Shown here piece after piece: positions 56,714 through 64,000 of a DNA stretch of 64,000 nt (within the stretch, counting starts at the first letter, position 1; each line of letters starts with the position of its first letter). Where the stretch lies: the NCBI GenBank assembly GCA_903834835.1, contig CAILKO010000049.1, positions 62,001 through 126,000 of the forward strand, given 5' to 3'. The position numbers and the translations under genes are program-made. This DNA comes from an uncultured Pseudomonadota bacterium (GTDB taxonomy: Bacteria; Pseudomonadota; Gammaproteobacteria; Burkholderiales; SG8-39). The notes under the pieces were generated by a model. The model saw only the letters and a list, made by a program, of their open reading frames with translations. It did not search any database and had not been told where the DNA came from.

Positions 56714-58138
56714 ATGTCTGAAGTTCGTACCCGCGAAGTTCGTACCCGGTTTGCCCCCAGCCCGACGGGCTACCTGCACGTCGGCGGCGCGCGCACGGCG
56801 CTGTTCTCCTGGGCCTATGCCCGGCGCCACGGCGGGAAGTTCATCCTGCGCATCGAGGATACCGATCTCGAACGCTCGACCGAAGCCTCGGTGCAGGCGA
56901 TCTTCGAGGGCATGCGCTGGCTTGGCCTGGACTGGGACGAGGGACCGTTTTTCCAGATGCAACGGCTCCCGCGATACCGCGAAGTCATCGACCGGCTGAT
57001 TGCCGCAGGGCACGCCTATCCATGCTGGGCGACGCGCGAGGAACTCGACGCCTTGCGCGAGCAGCAGCGCGCTCGCGGCGAGAAGCCGCGTTACGACGGG
57101 CGCTGGCGTCCCGAGCGCGCGAAGGCGGCGGGTCTTGTGCCGCCGGCGGACCGCAAACCCGTGATCCGTTTCCGCAACCCGGACGAGGGCGCGGTGACCT
57201 TCGAGGATCTCATCAAGGGACCGATCACGGTAGCGAATGCGGAACTGGACGATCTCGTCCTGCTGCGCGCGGATGGCGTGCCGACCTACAACTTCGGCGT
57301 GGTGGTCGATGACCTCGACATGGCGATTACCCACGTGATCCGGGGCGACGATCACGTGAACAACACGCCGCGCCAGGTGAATATCTTCCGCGCGCTCGGC
57401 GCGGATCTGCCGCAGTTCGCGCATGTGCCGATGATTCTCGGGCCGGACGGCGAGCGTCTGTCGAAGCGTCATGGCGCGGTGAGCGTCACGCAGTACCGGG
57501 ACGACGGTTATCTGCCCGAGGCGCTCACGAACTATCTCGCTCGGCTCGGCTGGTCGCATGGCAACGAGGAGGTCTTCACGCGGGATCAGTTCGTGGAGTG
57601 GTTCGATCTTGGACACGTGGCGCGCTCGCCCGCACAGTTCGATCCTGAGAAGCTTGGCTGGCTGAACCAGCAATACATGAAGGGCGCTTCGGACGTGCGC
57701 CTCGCGACGCTTGTGCATGCGGAACTCCTGCGCCGCGGGCTGGACAGCGGCACAGGCCCGGATCTCGCGCGCGTCGTTGCGCTGCTGAAGGATCGTGCTG
57801 CGACCGTGCCGCAACTCGCCGAGGCAGCGACGCTCTTTTACGCGGAGCCCAAGCCGACGCCTGCGATGCTTGCCGAATTTCTTACTGAACAGTCTCTGCC
57901 CGGCTTGCGCAGCTTGCTCGCACGCCTGGAGGCCTTGTCCGCGTGGGAGAAGCAGCCGATCGCGGCCGCGATGAAGGAGGCGCTTGCCTCATCCGGTCTG
58001 AAGATGCCGCAGCTCGCAATGCCGCTTCGGGTTATAGTGGCGGGGCAGCCGCAGACACCGGCAATCGATGCGGTGCTCGAGCTGCTCGGACGTGAGAGCG
58101 TGCTTGCACGGCTGGGTCGCCGGTTATCAGGCGATTGA
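56714..58138 (+). CDS. gltX: glutamyl-tRNA synthetase
   Basis: The 474-residue class I synthetase has the HIGH-like motif in [21 protein letters not shown] near residue 13 and a KMSKS-like [10 protein letters not shown] near residue 250. It charges tRNA-Glu, and a tRNA-Glu gene lies less than 200 bases downstream. The N-terminus carries an exact pentapeptide duplication (EVRTR twice) from a 15-base tandem repeat. GATGAGTC is upstream, a weak ribosome site. Confidence 0.97.
   Translation: MSEVRTREVRTRFAPSPTGYLHVGGARTALFSWAYARRHGGKFILRIEDTDLERSTEASVQAIFEGMRWLGLDWDEGPFFQMQRLPRYREVIDRLIAAGHAYPCWATREELDALREQQRARGEKPRYDGRWRPERAKAAGLVPPADRKPVIRFRNPDEGAVTFEDLIKGPITVANAELDDLVLLRADGVPTYNFGVVVDDLDMAITHVIRGDDHVNNTPRQVNIFRALGADLPQFAHVPMILGPDGERLSKRHGAVSVTQYRDDGYLPEALTNYLARLGWSHGNEEVFTRDQFVEWFDLGHVARSPAQFDPEKLGWLNQQYMKGASDVRLATLVHAELLRRGLDSGTGPDLARVVALLKDRAATVPQLAEAATLFYAEPKPTPAMLAEFLTEQSLPGLRSLLARLEALSAWEKQPIAAAMKEALASSGLKMPQLAMPLRVIVAGQPQTPAIDAVLELLGRESVLARLGRRLSGD
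56720..56749 (+). repeat. 15-base tandem duplication at the start of gltX
   Basis: The unit GAAGTTCGTACCCGC occurs twice in a row with a single final-base difference, encoding [10 protein letters not shown] at residues 3-12. The reading frame is kept. Confidence 0.95.
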
Positions 58139-58203
58139 ATGATTTGCCGGATGAATTTTCTTTACCTGTTGGACAAGGCGCGTTAAAATTTCGCGCCTTG
58201 CGT

Positions 58204-58279
<76 letters not shown>

Positions 58280-58317
58280 GCCTCGACTTGATTCACACCG
58301 GCAACGGTTCGTATTAA

Positions 58318-58393
58318 GTCCCCATCGTCTAGAGGCCTAGGACATCGCCCTTTCACGGCGGTAACCGGGGTTCGAATCCCCGTGGGGACGCCA
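58318..58393 (+). tRNA. tRNA-Glu (anticodon TTC)
   Basis: 76 nt. The acceptor GTCCCCA pairs with TGGGGAC, CCA is encoded, the loop CTTTCAC gives TTC, and the T-arm is GGTTCGAATCC. It is 38 bases after tRNA-Ala and probably in one transcript with it. Confidence 0.97.
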
Positions 58394-58436
58394 CTGACGC
58401 CTGCCTGCAAGGGCAGGTGTCCGGCAGGCAGGAGCT

Positions 58437-58463
58437 GGAAAAGGGCCGGCAGGGCCCTTTTCC
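58437..58463 (+). terminator. stem-loop terminator after the tRNA pair
   Basis: GGAAAAGGGCC pairs with GGCCCTTTTCC around a short GGCAG-type loop. The T-tract is inside the right arm. A second inverted repeat (CTGCCTGC at 58401 and GCAGGCAG at 58424) lies just before it. Confidence 0.7.
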
Positions 58464-58582
58464 GGGGAAGGGGGGCCGGCTTCTTGGCCCGATCTGCACA
58501 AAAAGCCCCCGGGCCTGTTGTGTTCCGGCCGCTGGGAGTGGTATTAGTACGGCAGGGTTGATATTGCGAGGCAAGGGCAACG

Positions 58583-58753
58583 ATGACTACCCAGAGTACG
58601 CCACTTAAGTTCTGCTACCACGGTCAGCATTCCAAGCCGGCTGACGGTTTCAAGCAGCTGCCTGGAGCGAAGGTCAAGCGCGAAGTCTGCGCCCAGTGCT
58701 ACCAGCGCATCATGGAAGACCGCAGACAGAAGCGTCAGCTCGCCAAGGCCTAG
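58583..58753 (+). CDS. small Cys-rich conserved-type hypothetical protein
   Basis: The 56-residue protein has cysteines in KFCYHGQH and EVCAQCYQR, spaced like a compact zinc knuckle, and a strongly basic C-terminal helix (EDRRQKRQLAK). GCAAGGGCAA precedes the ATG. The basic tail suggests RNA or protein binding. No named family is recognised. Confidence 0.65.
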   Translation: MTTQSTPLKFCYHGQHSKPADGFKQLPGAKVKREVCAQCYQRIMEDRRQKRQLAKA

Positions 58754-58918
58754 CCAGAGGTCTGGCCGGGCAGTCTGCCGGCGCGCGGTCAGTATCGAGG
58801 GAGGATCGGGATGCAGGGCTGTTCGGCTCGGCGTTTCTCGTTCGTGCCCCTTGGGCTGCGTGGTTCGTGTTCGTACGCGAGCCGGCGAGCGCAAATCGAA
58901 AATCAGAGAGGTTTACAG

Positions 58919-59311
58919 ATGGCGACACCACCGGGGATGCCCGAAGTCAAGATTGATCCCGACGCACTTTATCGCGAGGACGTCTATACCGACCGCAAGG
59001 CAGGCACGATACGCCAGATGACGCCGGTGGACCGCGCGGGCGGGGTCGACGCCAAGCGCAAGATTGTGTACGTCGGCGAAATGCAGCTCATGACGCCCAT
59101 GGGCACACTGCCGCTCGCGTTCGAGATCGATGCCACATCCCTCGGCGAGGCAGCGGAGAAATTCCCTGAGCTTGCGCAGGCGGCCATGGAGCGGACCGTC
59201 AAGGAACTGCAGCAGATGCGGCGCGAGGCCGCTTCGCAGATCGTCGTGCCTCAGGGGGGCGCGGGTTTCGGCGCCGGCGGCTTGCCCGGCGGCAAGATTC
59301 AGCTACCCTAG
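58919..59311 (+). CDS. hypothetical soluble protein
   Basis: The 130-residue protein starts MATPPGMPEVKIDPDALYREDVYTDRK. A predicted beta-rich middle (KIVYVGEMQLMTPMGTLPLAFEID) is followed by an amphipathic helix (FPELAQAAMERTVKELQQMRREA) and a Gly-rich end. AGAGAGG precedes the ATG at 58919; upstream frame extension lacks these features. No signal peptide is seen. Function unknown. Confidence 0.75.
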   Translation: MATPPGMPEVKIDPDALYREDVYTDRKAGTIRQMTPVDRAGGVDAKRKIVYVGEMQLMTPMGTLPLAFEIDATSLGEAAEKFPELAQAAMERTVKELQQMRREAASQIVVPQGGAGFGAGGLPGGKIQLP

Positions 59312-59380
59312 ATCCGCCGTCCCCGAGAGGGGCGCGCCGCTACGCAACGGCGTGAGCGGCATTCGGCGCGGTGCGTGAGT

Positions 59381-59725
59381 CTAGTTTTCTTCCGTCGGCA
59401 GCAGGTGCTGCAGCGACGCGTCCGATCGAATGTCGTCCTGCGCCATGTTGTGGCGCGCGGTGTCGGTCGGGGCCTGTGACGGTCCGGTACCCTTCTTCGG
59501 GCGCCCCGGCCTGTAATAGACGAAGGGCTTCAGCGGAGGAACGGTCGGCGGCTTCTCCATGAACTTGCAGTCCGACTCGGTGGGAAAGCTCGCCAGTGCG
59601 CCGATCCGCTTGCCGTTCAGCATCACGATATAGCGCAGCATGTGCGATGAACCCGGGATCGGTTGCGCGATGACGTCGTAGGCGCCAACCTTGAATTGCC
59701 GACGCTCGGCTACTGGAATGCTCAA
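59381..59725 (-). CDS. hypothetical protein with TTG start
   Basis: The 114-residue protein has a beta-rich N-terminal half (FKVGAYDVIAQPIP, MLRYIVMLNGKRIGALASF) and a Pro/Lys/Thr-rich, probably disordered C-terminal half. The only early start is TTG, with GAGGG six bases upstream. No family is recognised. It converges on the 130-residue hypothetical gene. Confidence 0.6.
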   Translation of the reverse strand: MSIPVAERRQFKVGAYDVIAQPIPGSSHMLRYIVMLNGKRIGALASFPTESDCKFMEKPPTVPPLKPFVYYRPGRPKKGTGPSQAPTDTARHNMAQDDIRSDASLQHLLPTEEN

Positions 59726-60095
59726 TTCACCCTCGCTTGACTTGGTGGGAAGTGCGTGGCGCTGACCGCGAGACTCGCCGGAACCGGTTCTTGCGCGGCG
59801 CTCGCTCGCCTACCGGAATACATGGATCGATGCACACCCGACTGGCTGTCGCAGCCGCTGTAACAATCAGGTGCTGGGCGATCTTTGGACGGGGCGACAT
59901 GCTGCAGCATGAACACCGTCGACGCCCGGTATTGCGGCGGTTCCGGCTGATACTGGTAGCCCCAACTCCCTTTATACACCAATTTGCGTCACTTTCCTAT
60001 TGTTTTTTATCAGATTTTTCAAGGGTGGCAGGATGCGTGCGCAGCGCGTTGCGGCAACTGTATCCTAGCGGCATGCCCTATTGGAGGACGCCAAG
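59726..60095. other. 370-base intergenic region
   Basis: No convincing gene is present. Bases 59960-60025 are clearly A/T-rich, with TATACACC and TTTTTTATCAG, and probably hold promoters for the Bug receptor gene to the right and the hypothetical gene to the left. An 86-codon minus-strand frame overlaps the TTG start of the hypothetical gene but looks unlike a real protein. Confidence 0.5.
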
Positions 60096-61079
60096 ATGAA
60101 TTCCGGATTCGCCACCGTTCATATGCTCCGTATCGTGTTGCTCGGACTGCTCTTCGCGATTTCAGCGGGGGCTGCAGCCCAGGAGTGGCCCACCAAGCCT
60201 ATCCGTCTGGTGACGCCCTATCCGCCGGGCGGCACGACGGACATCCTCTCTCGTCTGTTCGCGCAGCGCATGGACCTCGGACAGCAGATCATCATCGAAG
60301 CAAGGCCCGGTGCCGGTGGCAACGTCGGTACCGAGCAGGTCGCGCGCGCGACCCCCGACGGCTACACGCTTGTCATGGGCGCCAGTGGTCCGATGGCGAT
60401 CAATGCGAGCCTGTTCCGCAAACTGCCTTACGATCCAGCAAAGGACCTCGCACCGATCGTACTGGTTGCGTCGGTACCGCTTGTGCTCGTCGTACACCCG
60501 TCGGTTCCTGCGAAGGACGTCAAGGAACTGATCGCGTTGTTGAAGGCCAACCCGGAAAAATACACCTATGCCTCGGCCGGCAATGGCACGCCCCAGCATC
60601 TGTCCGGTGAACTGTTCAAAAGCATGACGGGTACGCGCATGGCACACGTTCCCTACAAGGGGTCGGGGCCGGCCGTGAACGACCTCGTGGGTGGTCAGGT
60701 GCCGATCGCGTTCGAAAGCATGATCGCGGTACTGCCCCAGGTGCAGGCAGGACGCCTGCGCGCGCTGGGCGTCACCAGCGCCAAGCGCTCGCCCACCGTG
60801 CCGGACATTCCTTCGCTCGCTGAATCGGGCGTGCCGGGCTACGAGTCCATCGCCTGGTACGGCGTTGCCGGCCCGGCAGGCATCCCCAAGCCGATCGTGG
60901 AGCGGATCAACCGCGAAATGCGGCGAGTGCTGAACGAGACCGAGATGAAGGCGAGGCTGTTCGCGATGGGTTCCGCATCGGTGCACGGAACACCGGAGCA
61001 ATTCGGCGCATTCATCCGCTCCGAAATCCAGAAGTGGGCCAGGGTCGTGAAGGAATCCGGTGCACGGGTCGACGACTGA
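60096..61079 (+). CDS. Bug/TctC-family periplasmic solute-binding protein
   Basis: The 327-residue protein has a signal peptide of about 28 residues ending AGAAAQ. Core motifs are WPTKPIRLVTPYPPGGTTDILSRLFA and IIIEARPGAGGNVGTEQVARATPDGY. TTGGAGGA precedes the ATG. It is the third orphan Bug receptor of the window and has no TctA/TctB partner nearby. It converges on an aldo-keto reductase gene. Confidence 0.93.
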   Translation: MNSGFATVHMLRIVLLGLLFAISAGAAAQEWPTKPIRLVTPYPPGGTTDILSRLFAQRMDLGQQIIIEARPGAGGNVGTEQVARATPDGYTLVMGASGPMAINASLFRKLPYDPAKDLAPIVLVASVPLVLVVHPSVPAKDVKELIALLKANPEKYTYASAGNGTPQHLSGELFKSMTGTRMAHVPYKGSGPAVNDLVGGQVPIAFESMIAVLPQVQAGRLRALGVTSAKRSPTVPDIPSLAESGVPGYESIAWYGVAGPAGIPKPIVERINREMRRVLNETEMKARLFAMGSASVHGTPEQFGAFIRSEIQKWARVVKESGARVDD

Positions 61080-61121
61080 GTGACTGCCCGGGTAACGTGA
61101 GATGCGGGTCTTGTACTTCGC

Positions 61122-62153
61122 TCAGCTCGCCGGTGGCGGTAGCCGGGTCGACGCAAGCCGGTGCTGAATGACGCCCGGGTATTCCGGGCCCGGCGGGCAG
61201 ACCGCATCGAGCGTTGCGATCTCCTCAGGTGAGAGGCTGAGCGCCTGTGATTTGAGGTTGTTCTCAAGTTGTACCGCATCACGCGCCCCAAGCAGCACGC
61301 TGCTGACTTGCTTCTTCGCGAGCACCCAGGCGATCGCGGCCTGCCCTGGCGTCGCCCCATGCCTTGCTGCGATGGGTCGTAGCGCGTCTACGGCACGCGC
61401 CGCGCGGCCGCGGTCTGTCGCCCCGGTATGTTCGCCGCGTGCCGGACCCTGGGCGCTGCCGTCCGCGGCGTACTTGCCGGTAAGTAGTCCGCTTCCAAGC
61501 ACGCCGAACGCAACCACGCCCAGCCCCTGGTTCTCAGCCATCGGAAGCAACTCCCGCTCGATGCCGCGCTCGGCGACCGAATACTGCCCCTCGATCGCAG
61601 CGAAGCGCGCGATCATGCGCCGTTCGGAGACGCCGAGCCCGAGCATTACCTGCCAGGCATAGAGGTTGGAGCAGCCGATGTAGCGCAACTTGCCCTGCCG
61701 CACGAGGATGTCGAGCGCATCCAGCGTCTCGTCCATTGCAGTCCAGGGATCGTAGTTGTGCAGCATGTAGAGATCGATGTGCCCGGTCCCCAGTTTCCTG
61801 AGGCTGCGCTCGACCGAATTCATGATGTGCACGCGGGAGGCGCCGACCGCGTTCGGGCCGGGTCCGGTGCGATGGAAGAACTTCGTGAGGAGGATGACGT
61901 CGTCGCGCGCCATGCCGAGATCGCGCAGCGCGGTGCCGACGCGGGTTTCGGATTCACCTCCACCGTAGGCGTCTGCCGTGTCGATCAGATTCACGCCGTT
62001 GTCGAATGCCGTCTTCATCACGGCATTGGCATCCGCCTGGGACAGCGCACCGAGGGCGCGCGATCGCGCATCGTGCTCGCCGCCGAAGGTGTTCGTGCCG
62101 AGCCCTATCTCGGAGACCAGAAGTCCCGAGCGTCCGAGGAATCTGTAGCGCAT
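61122..62153 (-). CDS. aldo-keto reductase (aryl-alcohol dehydrogenase-like)
   Basis: The 343-residue TIM-barrel enzyme begins MRYRFLGRSGLLVSEIGLGTNTFGG. The tetrad is visible as Asp/Tyr in LIDTADAYGGGESE, Lys in ILLTKFF and His in LYMLHNYDPWTA. LLGARDAVQLENNL near the end is the NADP site. It is distinct from the other aldo-keto reductase in the window. The substrate is unknown. Confidence 0.92.
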   Translation of the reverse strand: MRYRFLGRSGLLVSEIGLGTNTFGGEHDARSRALGALSQADANAVMKTAFDNGVNLIDTADAYGGGESETRVGTALRDLGMARDDVILLTKFFHRTGPGPNAVGASRVHIMNSVERSLRKLGTGHIDLYMLHNYDPWTAMDETLDALDILVRQGKLRYIGCSNLYAWQVMLGLGVSERRMIARFAAIEGQYSVAERGIERELLPMAENQGLGVVAFGVLGSGLLTGKYAADGSAQGPARGEHTGATDRGRAARAVDALRPIAARHGATPGQAAIAWVLAKKQVSSVLLGARDAVQLENNLKSQALSLSPEEIATLDAVCPPGPEYPGVIQHRLASTRLPPPAS

Positions 62154-62228
62154 GCATCCTCCCCTGCAGGTGGGCCCGGCAACTGTCGCCGATCGCTGCG
62201 GGAGCGGATCGGCCGGCTCTTGGCAGGC

Positions 62229-62252
62229 GGAGCCGCCGTCGAAGGCGGCTCC
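62229..62252. terminator. stem-loop downstream of infA
   Basis: Nine-base arms GGAGCCGCC and GGCGGCTCC enclose a six-base loop between infA and the aldo-keto reductase gene. No T-run follows, so termination strength is uncertain. Confidence 0.5.
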
Positions 62253-62259
62253 GGGGCGA

Positions 62260-62532
62260 TCAGCGCCGGCGCTGCGGCGGACGGCGCTGGATGGGTGTCG
62301 TCGGCGCCCGCTCGTCCTTGTGGCGGAAATTGATGCGCGCCTTGGTCAAATCGTAAGGCGAGATCTCCAGCGTGACTTTGTCGCCTGCCAGGATCCGGAT
62401 CCGGTTTTTGCGCACCTTGCCAGAAGCGTAGGCGAGGACCGATGCACCGTTGCCCAGGGTGACGCGAAACTGCGTGTTGGGCAGCACTTCATCCACGACG
62501 CCGTCCATCTCGATGACTTCTTCTTTCGCCAT
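62260..62532 (-). CDS. infA: translation initiation factor IF-1
   Basis: The 90-residue OB-fold protein binds the ribosomal A site during initiation. [24 protein letters not shown] and [21 protein letters not shown] are typical. The C-terminus carries about 15 extra residues rich in Arg and Pro compared with E. coli IF-1. It stands apart from ribosomal protein operons, so it may be a second, paralogous copy, as betaproteobacteria often have two. Confidence 0.94.
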   Translation of the reverse strand: MAKEEVIEMDGVVDEVLPNTQFRVTLGNGASVLAYASGKVRKNRIRILAGDKVTLEISPYDLTKARINFRHKDERAPTTPIQRRPPQRRR

Positions 62533-62627
62533 TGCCCCTTCCTTGATTGCTGTGATGCCCGGCGGCTGCGCAGGCTCTAAAACAGCTAAGTATGGGCCTT
62601 AACGCCGTGATTTGAAAGGGCCGGGAC

Positions 62628-63458
62628 TCAATCTGCGTCCATTGCGGGTGGTCGGGCAAGCAGTTCCTGCAGAGCGTCAGCCTCCGTTGAATCGAGGCCG
62701 GCTTCGCGCGACATTGCGAGCGCTTCAAGGCTGAGTGCAATGTAGGCCACGCGTGCAGGGGGCGTGAGTGCGCCGAGATGGCGCGCAACGGTGGCCCGGT
62801 CCCCGCGCCGCACCGGGCCGATGAGCGCGCCGGGAAGGCGCTGCTCTGCGAGGTTTGCGAGGGTGCCCGCGAGGTAGGGTTGCAGCGCGTCGAGTGCCTG
62901 CTCCGGTTTGAGGCCTGCGTGCGCAAACTGGCGCACTGCGAGCGAGACGAGCGCGACCACCAGGGGGCCGGCCATCGTGGCGGCTGCGTGGTAGGCCGCG
63001 CGCCGCGCGCCTGGCACCCGCGCGCAGAAACCGCCTAGTTGCGTCGCGAGTCGCTCGAGATGCGCGCACAGCGACTCCGAGCTCCCGTCGATGGCGAAGA
63101 AGCTGTGGCGGAAGGCCTCGGCGCCGCGCACCGCGGGGAAGGATTGCATCGGATGAAAGGAACCCGTTTCCCACCCGCGATCCGCAAGCGGGGAGAGCGG
63201 CTCGAGGTCGCAGGCGCCGCTCAGGTGTACCCCCGCGCAGTTGCGGCCTTCCAGACGCGCAGCCACCGCAGCGATGTGCTGATCCGGAACGGCGATCAGA
63301 CAGAGGCTCCCGTCCGGCACGGACTTCGCGTCGTGCCCTGGCAGAAGGGGGCAGTCCAGGGCGGCGGCGAGCGAGCGCCCGAGACGGCCGCGTCCCACCA
63401 CCACGTGGGGTCGCGCCCCGGGCGCGGGAGAAATCTGAGGCGGGTCGGAGTTCTTCAT
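62628..63458 (-). CDS. Rossmann-like/DUF2520 domain protein (ProC-like)
   Basis: The 276-residue protein has an N-terminal nucleotide-binding fold (RPHVVVGRGRLGRSLAAAL), then LIAVPDQHIAAVAARL, HLSGACDLEPL and GSFHPMQSFP, which are typical of the DUF2520 group related to pyrroline-5-carboxylate reductase. The C-terminal helical dimerisation domain is intact. The start is ATG at 63458, just before the fold. Its reaction is not established. It is divergent from the DUF1800 gene. Confidence 0.82.
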   Translation of the reverse strand: MKNSDPPQISPAPGARPHVVVGRGRLGRSLAAALDCPLLPGHDAKSVPDGSLCLIAVPDQHIAAVAARLEGRNCAGVHLSGACDLEPLSPLADRGWETGSFHPMQSFPAVRGAEAFRHSFFAIDGSSESLCAHLERLATQLGGFCARVPGARRAAYHAAATMAGPLVVALVSLAVRQFAHAGLKPEQALDALQPYLAGTLANLAEQRLPGALIGPVRRGDRATVARHLGALTPPARVAYIALSLEALAMSREAGLDSTEADALQELLARPPAMDAD

Positions 63459-63540
63459 GACCGGACTGTACCAAGATCGGCGACAGCATGAAGCTGATGC
63501 GCCCGGCACTCGCGCTAGACTTCGCAGGCAGGAGGGCAGC

Positions 63541-64000
63541 ATGTCGGCACAGGCGGTTATCGCGGCAAACCGGTTCGGACTGGGCGCTCGCCCGGGCGAG
63601 ATCGTGGCCATCGGCGGTGATGCGCACGGCTGGCTGCGCGCCCAACTGGTTCCCGAACGTGTATTGCCGGCGCCGTTCGCAGCGCTGCCGTCCACGGGCG
63701 ATGACCTCGCGGAATTCCAGAAATGGCTGGCCGACCTCGCCGCGAGCGGTCGTGCGCCGCAAACCGCGATGGAGGCGGGCGTATCGGATGCAACGCCCGC
63801 GCGCGCCACGGGTGTCGAATCGGAATTCCGGCGCCGCTTCGCGCCGCGCTATGCCGCCGCGCTCAAGGCGCGCTTTGGCGTCGCGATCAACACGACGCGG
63901 CCGTTCTTCGAGCGCCTCGTACATTTCTGGAGCAACCACTTCGTGGTCTCCGGCACCAAACCGTCGGCGGTCGCGCTGCCGCCTTCCTTCGAGCGCGACG
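63541..64000 (+). CDS. DUF1800 domain protein, N-terminal part (3' end outside window)
   Basis: 153 residues are visible before the window ends. AVIAANRFGLGARPGE at the start and RPFFERLVHFWSNHFVVSG near the window edge are hallmarks of DUF1800 proteins, which are usually exported or periplasmic and encoded beside a DUF1501 gene. AGGAGG lies upstream of the ATG. Function of the family is poorly defined. Confidence 0.88.
   Translation, partial: MSAQAVIAANRFGLGARPGEIVAIGGDAHGWLRAQLVPERVLPAPFAALPSTGDDLAEFQKWLADLAASGRAPQTAMEAGVSDATPARATGVESEFRRRFAPRYAAALKARFGVAINTTRPFFERLVHFWSNHFVVSGTKPSAVALPPSFERD

Noticed and set aside
59722-59982. 86-codon minus-strand frame overlapping the TTG start of the hypothetical gene
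   Set aside because: Tempting because of the 4-base overlap, but the peptide has no domain-like pattern and an atypical composition.

Overview
The window is GC-rich, densely coded DNA from a betaproteobacterium, most likely order Burkholderiales. Three things point there: the gene order gyrA-serC-phosphoglycerate dehydrogenase-pheA-hisC-tyrA-aroA-cmk-rpsA-ihfB-lapA-lapB; the tmRNA tag ANDERYALAA; and three orphan Bug/TctC-type solute-binding proteins. No species can be named from sequence alone.

Region 1 (1-11.8 kb) is membrane and accessory biology. It holds the end of a FecR-like protein, an RND efflux pump with its periplasmic adaptor, a ribbon-helix-helix regulator facing a SulP anion transporter, a short-chain dehydrogenase, an amidohydrolase, and an arsenic set (arsC, acr3) followed by a spermidine-synthase-like protein. 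Region 2 (11.8-36.3 kb) is core genome. It has tmRNA, gph-ubiG-ompA-like-mtaD on the minus strand, and then a long plus-strand run from gyrA to rlmD. That run covers topoisomerase, serine and aromatic amino-acid biosynthesis, ribosomal protein S1, IHF, LPS assembly control (LapA/LapB), UDP-glucuronate and ADP-heptose synthesis, cysteine synthesis and rRNA methylation. Many of these genes overlap by 4-20 bases or nearly touch, which implies translational coupling.

Region 3 (36.3-54.7 kb) is accessory metabolism. It includes a YccA-like membrane protein, a GMC oxidoreductase, a quinone-oxidoreductase-like MDR protein, an exported TPR-CHAT (caspase-fold) protein, a thiolase-like/DUF35 pair, Bug receptors, a CaiB-type CoA-transferase, an aldo-keto reductase, a luciferase-like flavoprotein, a glycosyltransferase, an FMN alpha-hydroxyacid dehydrogenase and an acyl-CoA ligase. 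Three copies of one AT-rich palindrome (arms GATAGTAAC and GTTACTATC, 6-base spacer) lie in intergenic DNA here, at both edges of the 36.3-49.2 kb block and in front of the MDR gene. No matching regulator is encoded in the window. This is the strongest candidate for an undescribed regulon.

Region 4 (54.7-64 kb) holds tRNA-Ser(TGA), a receiver-cyclase fusion with non-canonical nucleotide-specificity residues, gltX, tRNA-Ala(GGC), tRNA-Glu(TTC), several small uncharacterised proteins, a third Bug receptor, a second aldo-keto reductase, infA, a DUF2520 protein and the start of a DUF1800 protein. No insertion sequence, CRISPR array or prophage was seen. Function calls rest on motif recognition by eye, without database searches.
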